Below are positions 25,771 through 38,717 of a stretch of 64,000 nucleotides of DNA, one piece after another (within the stretch, counting starts at the first letter, position 1; each line of letters opens with the position of its first letter). The notes beneath the pieces were generated by a model. It was given only the letters and a program-made list of their open reading frames with translations. It was not told the DNA's origin and ran no database searches. The position numbers were made by a program, and so were the translations under genes. The DNA lies in contig VWZF01004740.1 of the NCBI GenBank assembly GCA_013396755.1, positions 985,251 to 1,049,250 of the forward strand, read 5' to 3'. The DNA is from Sclerurus mexicanus. Taxonomy: Eukaryota; Chordata; Aves; Passeriformes; Furnariidae.

Positions 25771-25890
25771 AATCACAGAATGGTTTGGGCTGGAAGGGAC
25801 TTTAAAGATTCAGCCCCCTGCCATGGACAAGGGACATCTTGCACCAGCCCAGCTTGCTCAGAGCCCCATCCAACACTTGCAGGGATGGGA
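25771..25890 (-). mobile_element. CR1 LINE 3' end fragment, antisense
   Basis: The plus strand starts AATCACAGAATGGTTTGGGC and continues TGGAAGGGACTTTAAAGAT, CCCCTGCCATGG, then AGCTTGCTCAGAGCCCCATCC and TTGCAGGGATGGG. Order and orientation match the reverse complement of a CR1 3' end. A small internal deletion has removed part of the usual CATC..TCCAACC block. Confidence 0.92.
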
Positions 25891-28800
25891 AAAAGGATGC
25901 AGAAAGGGCTGCCATGCAGGTCAATGTTTTTGCTGACCACTGCAGACCAGGAACCCATCCCCGGAGTCAGGCTGATTTTCTCTTCTGCAGAGGAGAGCAC
26001 CCAACAAAGCTGGTGTTATCCTCAGGGGTTTTGGGTAGCACATCAAACCTGGTCCTTTCTCCCCCTCACACACTGGATTAGTTGGATTTGCTGGTTCACT
26101 TCACCTCGGGCAAGCCTCGGGCCCCTGTCCCCTTCTCCTGCCTCCTGCTGGGGTGAGGTTTTAGGGCAAGTCTCCTGTTTGCACCCCCGGACTCTGCAAG
26201 GGATGGGGGGGCACAGGGGGGCAGGCAGGTTTGTGCCCTGCTTTGCCAAGGAGAGGTTTGCAGGGCTGTACCACGTTGCAGCATTGTTTTTCAGCAGTCC
26301 CGGTGGGAGGAGGGATTCCCTCTTTTATTAGAGCCTTTTCTTGATATTTTCCTGGTTTATTTCATGCTCGTTCCTATTCCCAAGCACTTCTCTGGATTAG
26401 CCACAAGGTGCCATCAGTAGACACTTCTATGCCAGTATTCCAGGGCTTGGAAATAGAGGAGCCCAGGCAACAAGTCCCTGATTTTATGTAGGGGAAAAGG
26501 CTAATTAATAAAAACCATAAGCAGAAGGAGAGCAGAATATAAAGCAAAACACACGGAGGGATGGCAGCTGCACCTGTGTGCACCTCGCAGGTTTTTTCTG
26601 TCGCACTGACAATCTGATCAGTTTGGAGCTTGATTTTTCACTTGGGCTGATTTTAATACTCGTTGCTCCTAATGACAATGGCATCGAGCAGTGTGTGTGA
26701 AGCCTTGTGTCCTATTATGTTTGCTGCTGTGAGAGGACAAACCAGAAGGCGTGGTCGCTGCCTCCGAGCGCTTCCCGTCCGATGGAAGGGAGGGAGCACA
26801 TCAAGGGGAAGTAATTGGAAAAAGGAGAGTGAGAATAAAAGTTGGAGGAGGAGGAGTAGATTTTCTGGAGCACCTTTGTGAATCTGAAGGAGTATTTCCT
26901 GGTGACCTTCTGTGTGCCCCTATCAGATGTTTCACACAGGCAGGTCTGGAGGAGAGATCTGATGAGGCAGGTAACAGTGAATTTAGGGAACAACTCTGGA
27001 AGGAGTCATGCTCGAAGAACAGCAAACAGGAAGGGAGGCCCAGGATCCACTTGTAAAGAGCAGGAGGTCTAGTGCAGACAGGTGTTGTTTACAGGGCAGT
27101 GCAGGACTGAGGGCTTCCCAAGTCCGTGATGCACCTGCAGAGGGAACAGTGATTTTCTTACGGGCTGAACTTCGCAATTTGGGATGTAGGTCCTAAAAAA
27201 GCACGTTGTACTCACTGGGAAAGTGGAGGACACAAAGATTTTCTGTACAAGCATCATTATATTTTTGCTGTGTGACAAACATGGGTGGCAGGGTCTGAGT
27301 CCCACTGTCCTGGAGAGGAATAGCTGGGATATCTGTAGGTAACAGCGCATGTGGAAGAAGTCAGGAGGATAATGATGATTTTGGAGGAGCTACCATGCAC
27401 AAAAGCAGAACAGTGAGGTCAGTGGGAAAGCTTGGGAGGAATTTCGGGCTATGACTGGAAGTGAGGCATGTGTTACCTTCTTGGACATGAGGAACTTCTT
27501 CCTAATTGCATTTCTGACCACCTTTGATACAGCCTGGTTTGTTTGCTGAGTTTCCATTTGGCTCCTTACAAATTGACCCATTTGCTTTACTTTGTGTATT
27601 TTTAATTTTCCTTTGCAAAATAGCCACACTTTGGGCTCACTTGGTAAATTAATATCAGTGTTTCAATAAGGCTGCTATCAGTCCTTATTTTGCACTAAAT
27701 CTTTCCTACAGGTTTTTCTTTCTCCCTCCTCCTCTCTATGACTAATAGATATAATTTCAACAGTTTGACTAACTGCCGTGTTATAGAAAAGGAGTAATTT
27801 ATACTGATGTAATGGCTGTGATAAAAATCATTTGTGTGCTGATTTTATAAATTAGGTAGGAAATGTGAGTGCCTCTGAAAAATGAAGTGCTACCACATGA
27901 ATTCCAGTGTTGTTAATGCTTCATACCTTTCTGCTTCATTAAACCAATTTCACGGGGAGATGAGTTAGAGGAGGAAGCTGTGCTGCTTAAGAGACGCAAC
28001 AATGGTTTATTGAAAGAAATGGGGAAAAGATTAAATTAAGTGCTACTTGAGAAATATGGAAATACAAAAATACTCAAGCTTATAGATGGTGAATTCAAAA
28101 CTATGATAAGTTAGCTCTTTCATACCCAAAGAACAGTCTCATCATAATTGCATAGGCTGAATTCACAGGCTACTAATTAATATTGAAGAGTTTCTTGAAC
28201 CACTCTTATAAATGAGTCAGAGTGCCCTAGAACTAATTTATAACTATTTCCTTTTGGAAATCAAGACAACTTAAAATGCTGCTTTCTGTGCATTCCTATC
28301 TTGGCTGCTAAATCCTTTGAAATTATTTCTGCTATATATTTTATATTTATTTTTTATTTCACATATTCCATTTATCAGCTGAATTTAAAGGGAGGATGAA
28401 AGAAGGTATAAGATTAAGAAGCCTTCAGGTCTGGTAAGATCCTTGTAATTTAGGATAATGAGCTGGAGCAGCCTAAAATAACTTTCTCCTGACCACTTTT
28501 TGATCTGAATTCAACTGCCTTGAAACCAATACGTTTCAGTTACATTTATATCAGATTTTTTTTTTCTGTTGAAGCTGTGGAATATGTAACTTAAGAAAGA
28601 ATATATTTTATGTCCACAGAGTGCCTTGAAGATCAGGTAAGACCTATAACCAAGAGGCTAATTGATTTTTTACCACTTCCATAAAATAGCTGCAACTATT
28701 TTTTCCCTCTCCCTTGAGGACGAGAAGTTTTCATTCTCAAACGACTAAACCCTATTTGTTCTGTGGATGGTGGAACATGTAAATACAAAGGGAGTCATTC

Positions 28801-29481
28801 ATTAAATAAGAGGCTTATGCATACACAAGTTTTAAAAAATGCATAGTTTCAAAGCCCAACTGAGAGGCTGCCATTTTCCCCCCAATTCACAATGAGAACC
28901 CTGTGTACAAGTGACCCAAGTGCTGGGATTTGGTCCAGCTCTCAGATTAGCACAGAAAACACGTAGAGACGTGGACGTCCCCCCATCCCCCTCCCACTGA
29001 TGATAATGGGAGCTCAAACTGTGCTCATCGGGAGCGTGTGTAGGATCTCCCTGACGGGAGCATATGCAGCACTACCTTCTGCTTGGGGAGAGCACAGTTC
29101 TTCTTCCTCTCTGTACGATGGGTGCATCACCTCACACGGCCACTTCTGCACCACTGACGCTTGCTATCCGTACGCTTTCGTTTAAAATACATCACTCTGT
29201 GAAATGGGATAATGTGCCACACAGCTTCGAGGCTGGATCTTGCCAAGTGCTCTCGATTCCCAACGAGAGGCAATCGGAGCTGAGGACACTTAGCCGTTCT
29301 CTGGAGCAGCTCTAGGAGCGAGGCTGGGATATTACAATGCAGCTCATGTCAACACTGGCAAGGATCTTCCTAACAAAGTGCTGGGCACCATCCAGTCCCA
29401 GTGCTGGCACCTTACAGGATTGGTCTGTGGGATGTAATTAGCCATTCAACTGATCTGCAAGCACAGTGCACAGGGTTTATA
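25891..29481. other. Unique DNA, no gene seen
   Basis: After the GC-rich patch the sequence returns to AT-rich unique DNA. The portion 26640-27200 has several overlapping frames on both strands with no domain. The portion 27650-28830 is very AT-rich with almost no open frames. No transposon is recognised. Confidence 0.55.
26200..26221 (+). other. Potential G-quadruplex sequence
   Basis: G runs of 3, 7 and 6 are separated by AT and CACA. This can supply four G-triplets with short loops if the longer run is split. Whether it folds in the genome is unknown. Confidence 0.45.
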
Positions 29482-29515
29482 CTTTTCTCTTTCTTTCTTT
29501 CTTTTTCTTTCTTTC

Positions 29516-29587
<72 letters not shown>

Positions 29588-29589
29588 TC
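29482..29589. repeat. (CTTT)n microsatellite
   Basis: An imperfect CTTT/TTCT lead-in is followed by 18 perfect CTTT units (29517-29588). The tract is pure homopurine-homopyrimidine apart from its first base. It creates artificial open frames (poly KER on the minus strand) that are not genes. Length is likely polymorphic. Confidence 0.98.
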
Positions 29590-32500
29590 GGCAATAGAGT
29601 AGGAATAAAAATGAACTGTCTGCTAATCAAAAAAAATTTTATTCTGAAATCTTTGTCACTGTGTAGAGCAAAAAGTGAAAATCTTGGAATTTGGAATTAT
29701 GGTATTTTCTAAAAATACACATTTGCTTTCAACTTCTAGAAATAACATGCTTCAATGATTTTTTTTCCAGAAAAACAAAAGGAACCTGTATATCCCCATT
29801 AGGATTTTTAGTATAGACCTGTCAATTTTGAAGAAAAAAGTGTGCTTTGAACTAGCCATAATTCCACAGGAACCATATGGCTTATCCTCCAAATTACTCA
29901 TTCTGTGATGGTCTCCCTCCTAACTGTACCAGAATAATGTTTTTCATTATACTGCAGAGATACCTGGACATTTTCTCTGCAATTTGCTGAGTCTTCAGAG
30001 GTTTGAGACTAAAATTTCTTTCCCCGTGTAGGTTTGTGCCTGCCCATTTACAGACAATTGCTCCTTTCTTACTCCCTGCTTAGATGTTGAGAACGGAGAC
30101 GAGACTCCGCTGGGCTCGCTGTGAATTCCAGCCTGCTGGTGCTGCTGGTGTTACTGGTGGTGTTTGCTGTCACCCAGGTTGGCAGTGGGCAGACCTGCCT
30201 TCTTGCTACCACTGGGCTCCTCTGAGCAGTGATGGGGAACTCTGTTTGTTCCTGGGAGGGCTCAGTATGTCACAGGTCTAAGTTTATTTTTAAGACTTTG
30301 ATTTCTTTCTCTCTGTGATCGTGTATTTAAGTTTATCCTTCTTTCCTTTTTGAATAGTTCCCCCCCCCCTTCTTCCCCCATCTTTTATTCTTATCCTTTC
30401 CTTATTCCTTCCCTTCCTATTTGCTTTTTCATCTCTGTACTCTGCCTTTTATCCTGCGCTGTGTCAAGTGAATACAGCTTGTTTTGAGTTCAGGAATAGA
30501 AATGCTTGCCACTTTCCCTTTGCTCTGCTCCAGGCATGTGTAAAGCAGCAGATAAATGTTGACAGCATTTTGTCTTTTTACAAGTTGGGCTTACTGCAGG
30601 CATTGAGTGCAAATTACAGAATAAATTCACGTTGCTGAATACTGGAGAAGAATTACATCAAAGATCTAATAATGGGGAACTGAAGCTGCCCACAGTTGCT
30701 AAAGCATTGAGCTTAGTGGGACACTTATAAAAGGTAAACATAACTACAAAAAAGAACTGTGCAGTTTGCTTGCATGGATTCTTGAACTATTCTTTCTTTT
30801 TTTTTTTTTTTGTATCAATGTGCATTTTGAATTAGTTCATTAGAAGAGAATGAAAAACAGAGTTTGTTTTACAGTGGCCACAAGATTTTGGCATGTTATA
30901 TCTCACTCTTTTAAACACTGAGTTGGTGGTGCAACAAAGCCAGTGTCATTTTTTTTCTACCCCCAACTATATTATTACCCTCGTTGGTTTAATTTGGAGG
31001 CTTTCTAGAATGCAAATTCAGTATGGGATAATTGCATGCCAGCTCTTATTATAAACTACATACGGGTCTGTGGACCAACTTTGCTGTTTATGTTAGAAAA
31101 GTTTTGGGGTTGCTTCTGCATTTTAGATAATCAGTATTCACTTTAGAGATTTAATGGTCATGGGTGACTAAGTTCAGAAGCAGAGATTTGTAACAAAGAA
31201 TGACATTTCCAGGATTGAGGCTCTTGTAGAGTTAAAATGAGATATTTGTAAATATATTAAAAAAACCCAAACTGTTGGTAAAAAAGTCATGGTAAAATTG
31301 AATATTAGCCTTCTTTTAGGGGTCGACTTTGAGAAAATGAGCCCATCTTGAGAGGTGAATGAACACTGTACAAGTTGCCTAGACTAGATCTGGCATCTCC
31401 CTGGAGCAGGTCGAGGCTGCACCTGCACGGGTTGGGTCACTCTGCCATAAGCCTTCCTGCTTCTGCTCCCAGATTTCCTTCCCATTAAAACCATGGCTCT
31501 GTAAGGGAAAGGACTGAAATACCATTTATCTTGCTCTGACCTGGTTCTTCTCTCTCCTTACCAACTGCTCGCAGCTCTACCAGGTGAATAGTTTGCGCAA
31601 AGGCCTGAGATCTGAAGTTCTCCTCTTATTCCCCACTGAGCAGATGGCACCTGACCACGGTCATATTAATGATTTCCCATCCTCAGAGCCACTGGCTCCA
31701 ACAGGAGGGATTGATTTGTTTTGCGCAGTGAAAATGGGAAGGTTTGGTGTGCTCAGACCATGGAAAATCTGGACACAATGAAATGCTTTGCTGGCACATC
31801 TCTAGGTGAGTGTCACGCACGTCTCTTGCAGAGTTACGAAACGAAACTCTCCAGAGTGCAAAACAAAAGTTTGAATAGTTATGTGGCCCTGCTCATCGGC
31901 TGGCAAAAAATCATCTGCTTATTGAAGCTGGATGCCTCATGCTGTACATGGCACTTTCTGGAATGTTTTATTCACTCACTGAGCATTTTGAGCTCTGGAA
32001 GTGACTCATGAGCACAAATCCCAGTACATTTAGCCGGCCTTTTTCACTTTAGGTTGTGCGTTTCCGACATCAAACATTTGTTGGATTTTCCTGTCAGAAT
32101 AGCGATCTCTAAATGTGTAGAATCAGTGCCAGCATCAGAATAGACTGGTAAAAAATCCTCTGTCTGATATCAGAATGGGGCAAATACCTTTATTTTCTAT
32201 TCCCCACTATTCCCAGTTTGGACTTCTGGAAGTTTTATACTTTGTTTGGCTTCACTGCCATGATACTGGGCAGAAACTGTGGGGCTGTTAGTGCAGCTTT
32301 TCCCCTTCCGTGAAGTTGAGCAGAGCTTGTTCCCAACCAGCTTTAGTCACTCACCACTCCTGTGCTTACTAGGCTGATGGTGCTACTCGTAAAGTAGATA
32401 TAATGTTTCCTCACTGAATCTTGCCATCAATCATTTTTAAACAATACTGACAGTCGTTGCTTAGCAGAAATGTCAAATGGTGGGTGGAACTTTCATAACC

Positions 32501-33200
32501 AGGAGCTGTCGTGATATCTCAAATAGAATAGAAGGGAAAACATGAATACAGAAGGGGCCAATGCTCAATACCATTCATAGCCATCAACTCCCACAGGCAC
32601 AGACCTGGGGGTTTCATCCTTTCTTACCTGTTGACATCAGTGCCTCTTTTATATTATTGACCTGCGAGCTATCAAGTGTGAACAAATTTAAAAATTCTGT
32701 TGTCAGTAACATGTATGACTCCAGGAATACGAGAGGAAGAGTTAAACTGAAAACTCAGCAGTGTAGTAGGATAGTTTAACTGGTAAGGAAGGAGAAATAC
32801 TGCACTAGAAAGTCATGCGGTTTATGACTTTAAAGAGTTTTGGGCATCTTCTGGAACAACCAAACGTGTTCTAATGCCACGAAAACATTTGCACAGAATA
32901 ACAGGGCTTGGACCATCTGTTGAAGCACTTAAGAAAGGGTGTTGTCAGTTAATTTTAACATTAAGCTACTCTGTCTGTTCTGGAACTATAAATCTCCTTC
33001 CTTCCCTAAGACTCTCTAAATCAAGTCATAGCCTATGTAGTTTATTATATAGACCCTCATAAATGAGTGGCTTTTACTGGGAATAATGCCAAAAGAAGAC
33101 TTGAGGAAGGTGTTGCTGTAATTAGTGTTCTTGAAGGAAAGAAAGAAAAGCATTCTGAGGTTTCTTCTTCCTTTTACGGATAAGAAATATAATAATATAT
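29590..33200. other. Unique DNA, no gene seen
   Basis: Mostly AT-rich and without domain-bearing frames. It holds a C-run (30360-30369), a T-run (30797-30811) and an octamer ATGCAAAT (31010-31017). No transposon fragment is recognised. Confidence 0.55.
30797..30811. repeat. Poly-T tract (15 bases)
   Basis: Simple homopolymer preceded by TCTTTC. Confidence 0.85.
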
Positions 33201-34000
33201 TGCCTCATGATAGCATGATTCCAATGCAAATGGCAGAGGCTGGTGGCTTATTTAACAGGCCCAGCCTGTAGCAAGCCTCCTTTCCCTGCTTCAGTTCGAA
33301 ATTGATTATTTTAATACAGAATTCCTGAATGAAAGAGGTTCTTGGCCTTTTCCTGGGCTGTTGAATAATGTATGTGGGAGAAAGCAAATAGAAGCAGAGG
33401 GTCTCAGCTGCCGGAACAATGGGCTGCGCACAGAGCTGAGGGGGCACATTAGTTTATCATTGCCTTGTCAATCCTCATAGGCTGGGAATCGTGGGATAGC
33501 CTGGAAAGAAGCAGCTGCTGAACGTGTGGTAAACTGACCGGGGCACTTTAGAGAGACGACTGCATTTACACATCTGAAAACAAGATATTGATTTTCTCTG
33601 CAGAGCTGGAGAGAAATAGTCATCCCGAAGATGTATCTGGATCACGGCTTGTTTGGAAAGCCGTGGTGCTTTCTGGCTGCTCCGGGAGCCCGGAGCTTTC
33701 TCGTGATGGGGCTTGCAAATCTAAAAATAGTCTGCATAAACTTTGCTTTTCCTCTTCGTTGATTGACTGCCCTCCTAATCCTTTTAGGGATTCAGCACAA
33801 GTGAAATGTAAATGCGAGCAAGCTTGGCCAATGTTAACAGAAATATTTTCCCTAGATTAGTAGCTAATTTCTTTTCTAGCTTCGTAGATTATTCTTTGAA
33901 GGTATTTTTAAAATCATTTTTAGGTTACCTATTCCCTGTTTGTGGACCAAATGGCTCTTGAAGATATACTTGTGTGATATCCCTGATATCACAAGCTCTG
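33201..34000. promoter_or_regulatory. Candidate conserved non-coding block with an exon-like open frame
   Basis: This repeat-free 0.8 kb has an octamer ATGCAAAT at 33224-33231. It also has a CACGGCTT/AAGCCGTG hairpin at 33643-33665 and a second inverted repeat at 33973-33993. A plus-strand frame runs from a good acceptor-like site (ATTTTCTCTGCAG ending at 33603) for about 85 codons to TAG at 33858-33860. The predicted peptide has no recognisable domain. The words GCTTGCAAATCTAAAAATAG and GTTGATTGACTGCCCTCC resemble conserved regulatory DNA. I favour an enhancer over a coding exon. Confidence 0.35.
33973..33993. other. Short perfect inverted repeat
   Basis: Arms TGTGATATC and GATATCACA are separated by CCT. 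This is compatible with a dimeric transcription-factor site. A chance occurrence is possible. Confidence 0.6.
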
Positions 34001-37000
34001 CCATTTCTAATGGAAGTAGGATTCACTTCTGAACACTAGTTTTGGTTTATGACACATCCTCAGGCAGGAGGGATTTTTTGTAGCTTTCAGAAGTGGCAAA
34101 AATAAGAAAGTTTGACATGAGCAAAGTGTGATGATTAATTATATTAAATGATGAAAGGTTTAAAGCAGAGACGAGCACAGATTTCCTACTGATTAATATT
34201 CAGTATGATGCTGATGTCTTCCTCTAGGCCAGGCTATTAGGATGCTCTTATGTAGCTTTATTGCCACATATTTATGACTATTATTTTATCTATCAGAAAT
34301 CCTGTTTATGACTCAGGATCTTCTCTGCTGGGTCCATACAAGTACATGTTCACAATGTGAATCACACTATGTTGAGAAGGGTCAATTGAAAAAGAAGTGG
34401 CTTGTCCGAAGGGACATACTTTTATCTGTGTGGGTCTAATTGTGGATCCAGATTCCCCACAGGTGTAATGAGTCGATCTGTTGTCCTTATCTCTGCAGGC
34501 TGGATGACATTGCAAACATGAAGATACTTGATGATTTTGTCTGTCAAAAAGCAGGTGCCTCAGCACTTACGAGCTGGTTTAATCCTTGCACTTTAGCATA
34601 CAGTATGTATGTCTTGCAAGGGCCACACTTTATAAAATAAAAACTTAATATTTTGATATTGAATATCACCATCGATAGTCAAAGGGCCCTCCAAAAGCAG
34701 GACAAAATGAAGGCATGAATTTGCCCAGGGTATTTGCAGATTATTACAGTGTTTTCCATCTGAGTAGATACAGGAAATCAGGCTCCTCATTGGTATAGGC
34801 AACTGTTGAGTAAACCAATTTTTTCAGGATAGTGAATCAAGGCAGATTTTGCTCTGAAAATGTGATCAAGGTTAACCTCACTGGGTAAGTGTCCTCTTAG
34901 GAATTTGCAGATTTCCCACAGAAAATCAAAACACAGTAATTGTGTTGTATGATTTCCTGACATGTCTGTACTCTGGTTTGAACTGGTGCCTATGAATACT
35001 GCCCTCAGGAATAACCACATCCGTGAAAATGTTAGGTGAGACACTTACAATCTGTGGTTAGAGAATCCTGACTAAGCAACGAGAAGAAAAAGGCTGAATG
35101 ACATCAGCCAAAGATGAAGTTTATCACTTACTGGAACTTCACATTGTATTTGCTTCAGAGATCTTTTATGAACATAAGAAAGCTCAAAGTGCCCCATCTT
35201 TTATTCCTTTCCCTGTGATTTCAGTGAAGTTTTACAGTGGGTGAGCCAGAAAGGATCCTTTAAACTATGTCATGAAATAGGAAGGGTATTTGTTTCTTCT
35301 CATAGCTATGCATTAATATAATCCTAAAAGATTAAGCTGAATTAATAGAACAGCAAGCACGAAGTCTTGGCCAAAAAGATACTGTTTAAGTATCTCCTTT
35401 CCTTGGTGAAATAAATGTCAAATATTTATAAGTGATGCAAAGGAGGCTTTGGTGCAGTTTCACTCAACAATTTTGCAGCTCACCACAAACTCCAGACTCA
35501 TTAAAATTCATGACCTTTAGAATGATGTGGTTGTCAGCTTGGCTCAGTTTTTATTCTGGAGGCAAAGACCAACCTGTTGCTTGTCCATGGGATAATCTTC
35601 TAAGCAACATGTTCCAGGTTACGTGTTTCTTCCCATTCCTTAAACTCAAAGAACACCAAAAGTGAATACGATAAGGGAATGTGCCCAGATATAGGGAAGT
35701 GTGCTCTATCAGCAGATGCAGGAGTTGTAGATCTGCTAAGTGATTGATCAGTCTGTATAAATTAGTGGACTGTGGGCAGCCAAGGTGTCACAAGTCCTAG
35801 GAAAGAGGAATATCTAAGGAGCCTGGCACCATTAGTTGGAGGATGTTTGGGACTTGCAGTACAGGCAAGGTTGTCCCTACCTGTGGAAAATACTGAAATA
35901 AATAATTGCATTATGAAGTACTGGTTACAAGGAAGTGGTTCCTGGATGAGATGCTGGGTCACATAAATGCAGTCTTTCCAAACAGAATATTTCTGATAGT
36001 TTAGATGTTTTACATGTGTGTCTTTACAGGGCCATGATGATAAAAATATCCCTCAGCAGCAGACATCAAGACACTGCTTTAGAAGAAAAGTGTCATCAAG
36101 TGAAAATCCCCAAACCTTTCCAGACACAAAGTCAACAGTAGTCTGTTGTGAGCCTTTTTCTATAAATACAGGATTATGGAAATTCATTATTGAGTTTGAT
36201 ATCAATTGTGGGGTTTTTTTCCTCTATTCTTTTCATAATTGCAAATACGAACTTTTAAATAACTTCATACTTGTCAGATTGGCTTCTACCTCTCCTACAT
36301 GGCCTATCACAGAGCAGTAAGAGCTAGAAGCATATGTTAATTGTTTCCAGAAATAAAGGCTTTAATGGATGTGATATTGAGCATTACATACAGCACATGG
36401 TAAGTAAAATGGTTCAGAAGTAGAAGAGGACAAAGGGAACAGCAGGGACCACTGGAGGCTGTAGTTTAAAACAGTTCCTTGAATATGATGCTTGTTTTGT
36501 ACATTCCTATGGGAATAGTTTATCCAGCAGTTACTGGGTTCTGCGTCTGACCACATGAAGATGAAATCTGAAAAACACAGGAATGTGCTGCCTGTTTCTA
36601 GAGGATAAATGCAGTTTTCACACTAAGAGATAAAGTGTTCCCTAATTTGTCTGGGCACAGTGGGTTGTGATGAACAGATCCATATAAAGCCCTGCTGAGC
36701 TGTGGAACTTCCCCTGTGTTGTTCACCTCTGGCAATTCACCTTTTCCAGGGAAAACTGTCCTTTCTTCACATCTGAAGTACACTAAAGGCATTGTAAGAC
36801 AACAGATGGCCAACACAGGAGTTCATAGGGTAGAGCTCTGATCCTTAGGAGAAACAGGAGTATAAGGATGTTATTACATGCCTTTTGAGTCTGTGAAAGT
36901 GCAGCACCCCAAGAGGGAAGGACTGTTCTGGAGGCTTACTTGGGTTGGACAAGGTATTGCCAGCATTTTGCCACCGGCTTCTCCATCTGGCAAATGAAAA

Positions 37001-38659
37001 GTTTTTTGACTTAACACAGTCCCAGGCATAGCTGGGAAAAACAGTGAAGGTGATGAGTTACAGCACTTTCAAATAATTCTTGCACAATTACTTGTAGTTG
37101 CCAGCTTGCTCTTCTCTTAGCTGGACAAATGCTTCATTCCTCTCCTGCCCTTCCTCTCTGTCCAGAGCCAAAAGCCTGCAGTTTGGGGTGTTCTGCTTCA
37201 GAGAATTTCACACCTCATGCTCCCCCGGGGCTGATGTTGCTTTGGCAAACTCCTGCAGCATCACTTACTTGTAACTGTTCCCCTGCAAGAGGCTCAACAC
37301 ATCAGCACCTTTTTCTATGACCAATAATTACATTTCCATTCTCTCAGTTTACAAAGCATGCTGCAAAGTTAAGCATCAATCTGCCTTCACCTGCCACCCC
37401 CAGAAATGTGCTGCCGTGCTCTGAGTCCTGCCTTGGCAACAACAACTCTATTACGAGAAGAATAGAAATATTAAAGTAATTTTCTCAAAACATGTCCTTT
37501 TGTGCATGTGTGGTGTGGGGGAGAAACAGGAAGGAATACCTGCATTCTCTTTCAGAGTAAATGTTTGTTTAGATTACTCATTCTGCAGAGCAGCTAAATG
37601 CATTTCATATTCCCCTAAAATTTCTTATTAAAATAGAAGCTGATACATATTCTCCCGTTTCAAAAGATTTTTTGGAATATATGGAAAGTTTTAATATTGA
37701 ATAATTGCAGTCTTGCTTTGTTTCCACTGATGTTACAGAAACATTTAGCTATTTTCTCAGGGCAAAGATGCTTCATAGAATACAGTTGTAGAAAAGGCAA
37801 TCTATGTGTTTTGTTTTAAAGGATGGAAATAGCAATTACTCAGAGCTACTTATTATGCTTCTCTGTAGACTAAAAGGTAGTTAAATTTTAACTTCAAAGT
37901 GAGGGAATGCAGAAAGGCTTTTTCCTTCTTGCCCACAGTATTTTGCACTGGATGTCTTTCATGTCAATATTTTGTGCACAACTGGTGCACACTGCATTGG
38001 AAGTGTAAGGAGTGAAGCATTTGACTGAGACTCTGAGTTGAGTATCCTTTTCTTTTAGTAAAAGGTTTGCCTCAAATTTGTTGCTTCTGTGCCCTTGCTG
38101 CTGTGTTGATCCAGAGGGAGAGGAAATGACATCTTTTCCTCCTCCTCTCCACGCTGTCTGGGTCTGAAGTTAGTGATCTCCTTAATCTGGGTCCCACTTA
38201 TCTGCTACCAGATAAGGCTCAGTGGTTTGGTTTGGTTAGAAGTTAAACACTCCTCTTCCAACTGGATTCCTGGGATTTACTGACTTGTCATTTTTCAGAG
38301 AAAATGTCTCAGCCCAGTGCAAGGCCAAAAAGCAGTCATTTGCTACTGGAGTGCATGTTGGGTTTGTTGTTGTTAGTACACAGCATTTTCTTACCATTGC
38401 ACTTCTTTTCATACTCATCCTTGTCACTCTGAGGAGCCGAACAGAGCAATACCCAGTGGCAGCCCACCAGGGCAACACGGCTGATCAGACTCACAGCAAG
38501 ACTGCGAGTAAATAGCGCTAAGATGGGAAGCAAACCAGACAGAGGCGCACTGGGACAGCTGCTGCTGACACACACACAGTGTCCAAGCTGTGATGGTAGG
38601 TGCTGTCTGACTCCTTGTCTGTGTAAAACTCTGGCACTTCCATTTTAATGTGGCACCAT
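34001..38659. other. Unique DNA, no gene seen
   Basis: About 4.7 kb with only short overlapping frames and no recognised repeats. Nothing here can be assigned a function from sequence alone. Confidence 0.55.
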
Positions 38660-38717
38660 TTGGACTTTGATGGTCCTTGTGGGTCCCGTCCACCTCAGGG
38701 TATTCTATGATTGTGTG
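38660..38717 (+). mobile_element. CR1 LINE extreme 3' end, sense
   Basis: Only the last about 60 bases remain: TGGACTTTGATGGTCCTTGT, then GGGTCCCGTCCACCTCAGGG, and octamers ATTCTATG ATTGTGTG (38702-38717). The tail matches the CR1 type seen at 20145-20591 rather than that at 41493 or 44115. Confidence 0.82.

Larger units (their letters stand above)
25597..26330. other. GC-rich patch containing a long spurious open frame
   Basis: The segment is clearly more GC-rich than its surroundings. It carries a 244-codon plus-strand frame, but that frame passes through an antisense CR1 fragment and has overlapping frames on both strands. Its composition (rich in C, S, P, W and Q) and lack of any domain argue against a real protein. 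G-runs at 26200-26221 are listed separately. Confidence 0.55.

Noticed and set aside
25597..26331. Longest open frame in the window (about 244 codons, plus strand)
   Set aside because: It runs through an antisense CR1 fragment and GC-rich low-complexity sequence, has overlapping frames on both strands and no domain, so it is a composition artefact.
29412..29712. Open frames across the CTTT tract (poly-Lys/Glu/Arg or poly-Ser/Phe/Leu)
   Set aside because: Produced entirely by the tetranucleotide microsatellite.
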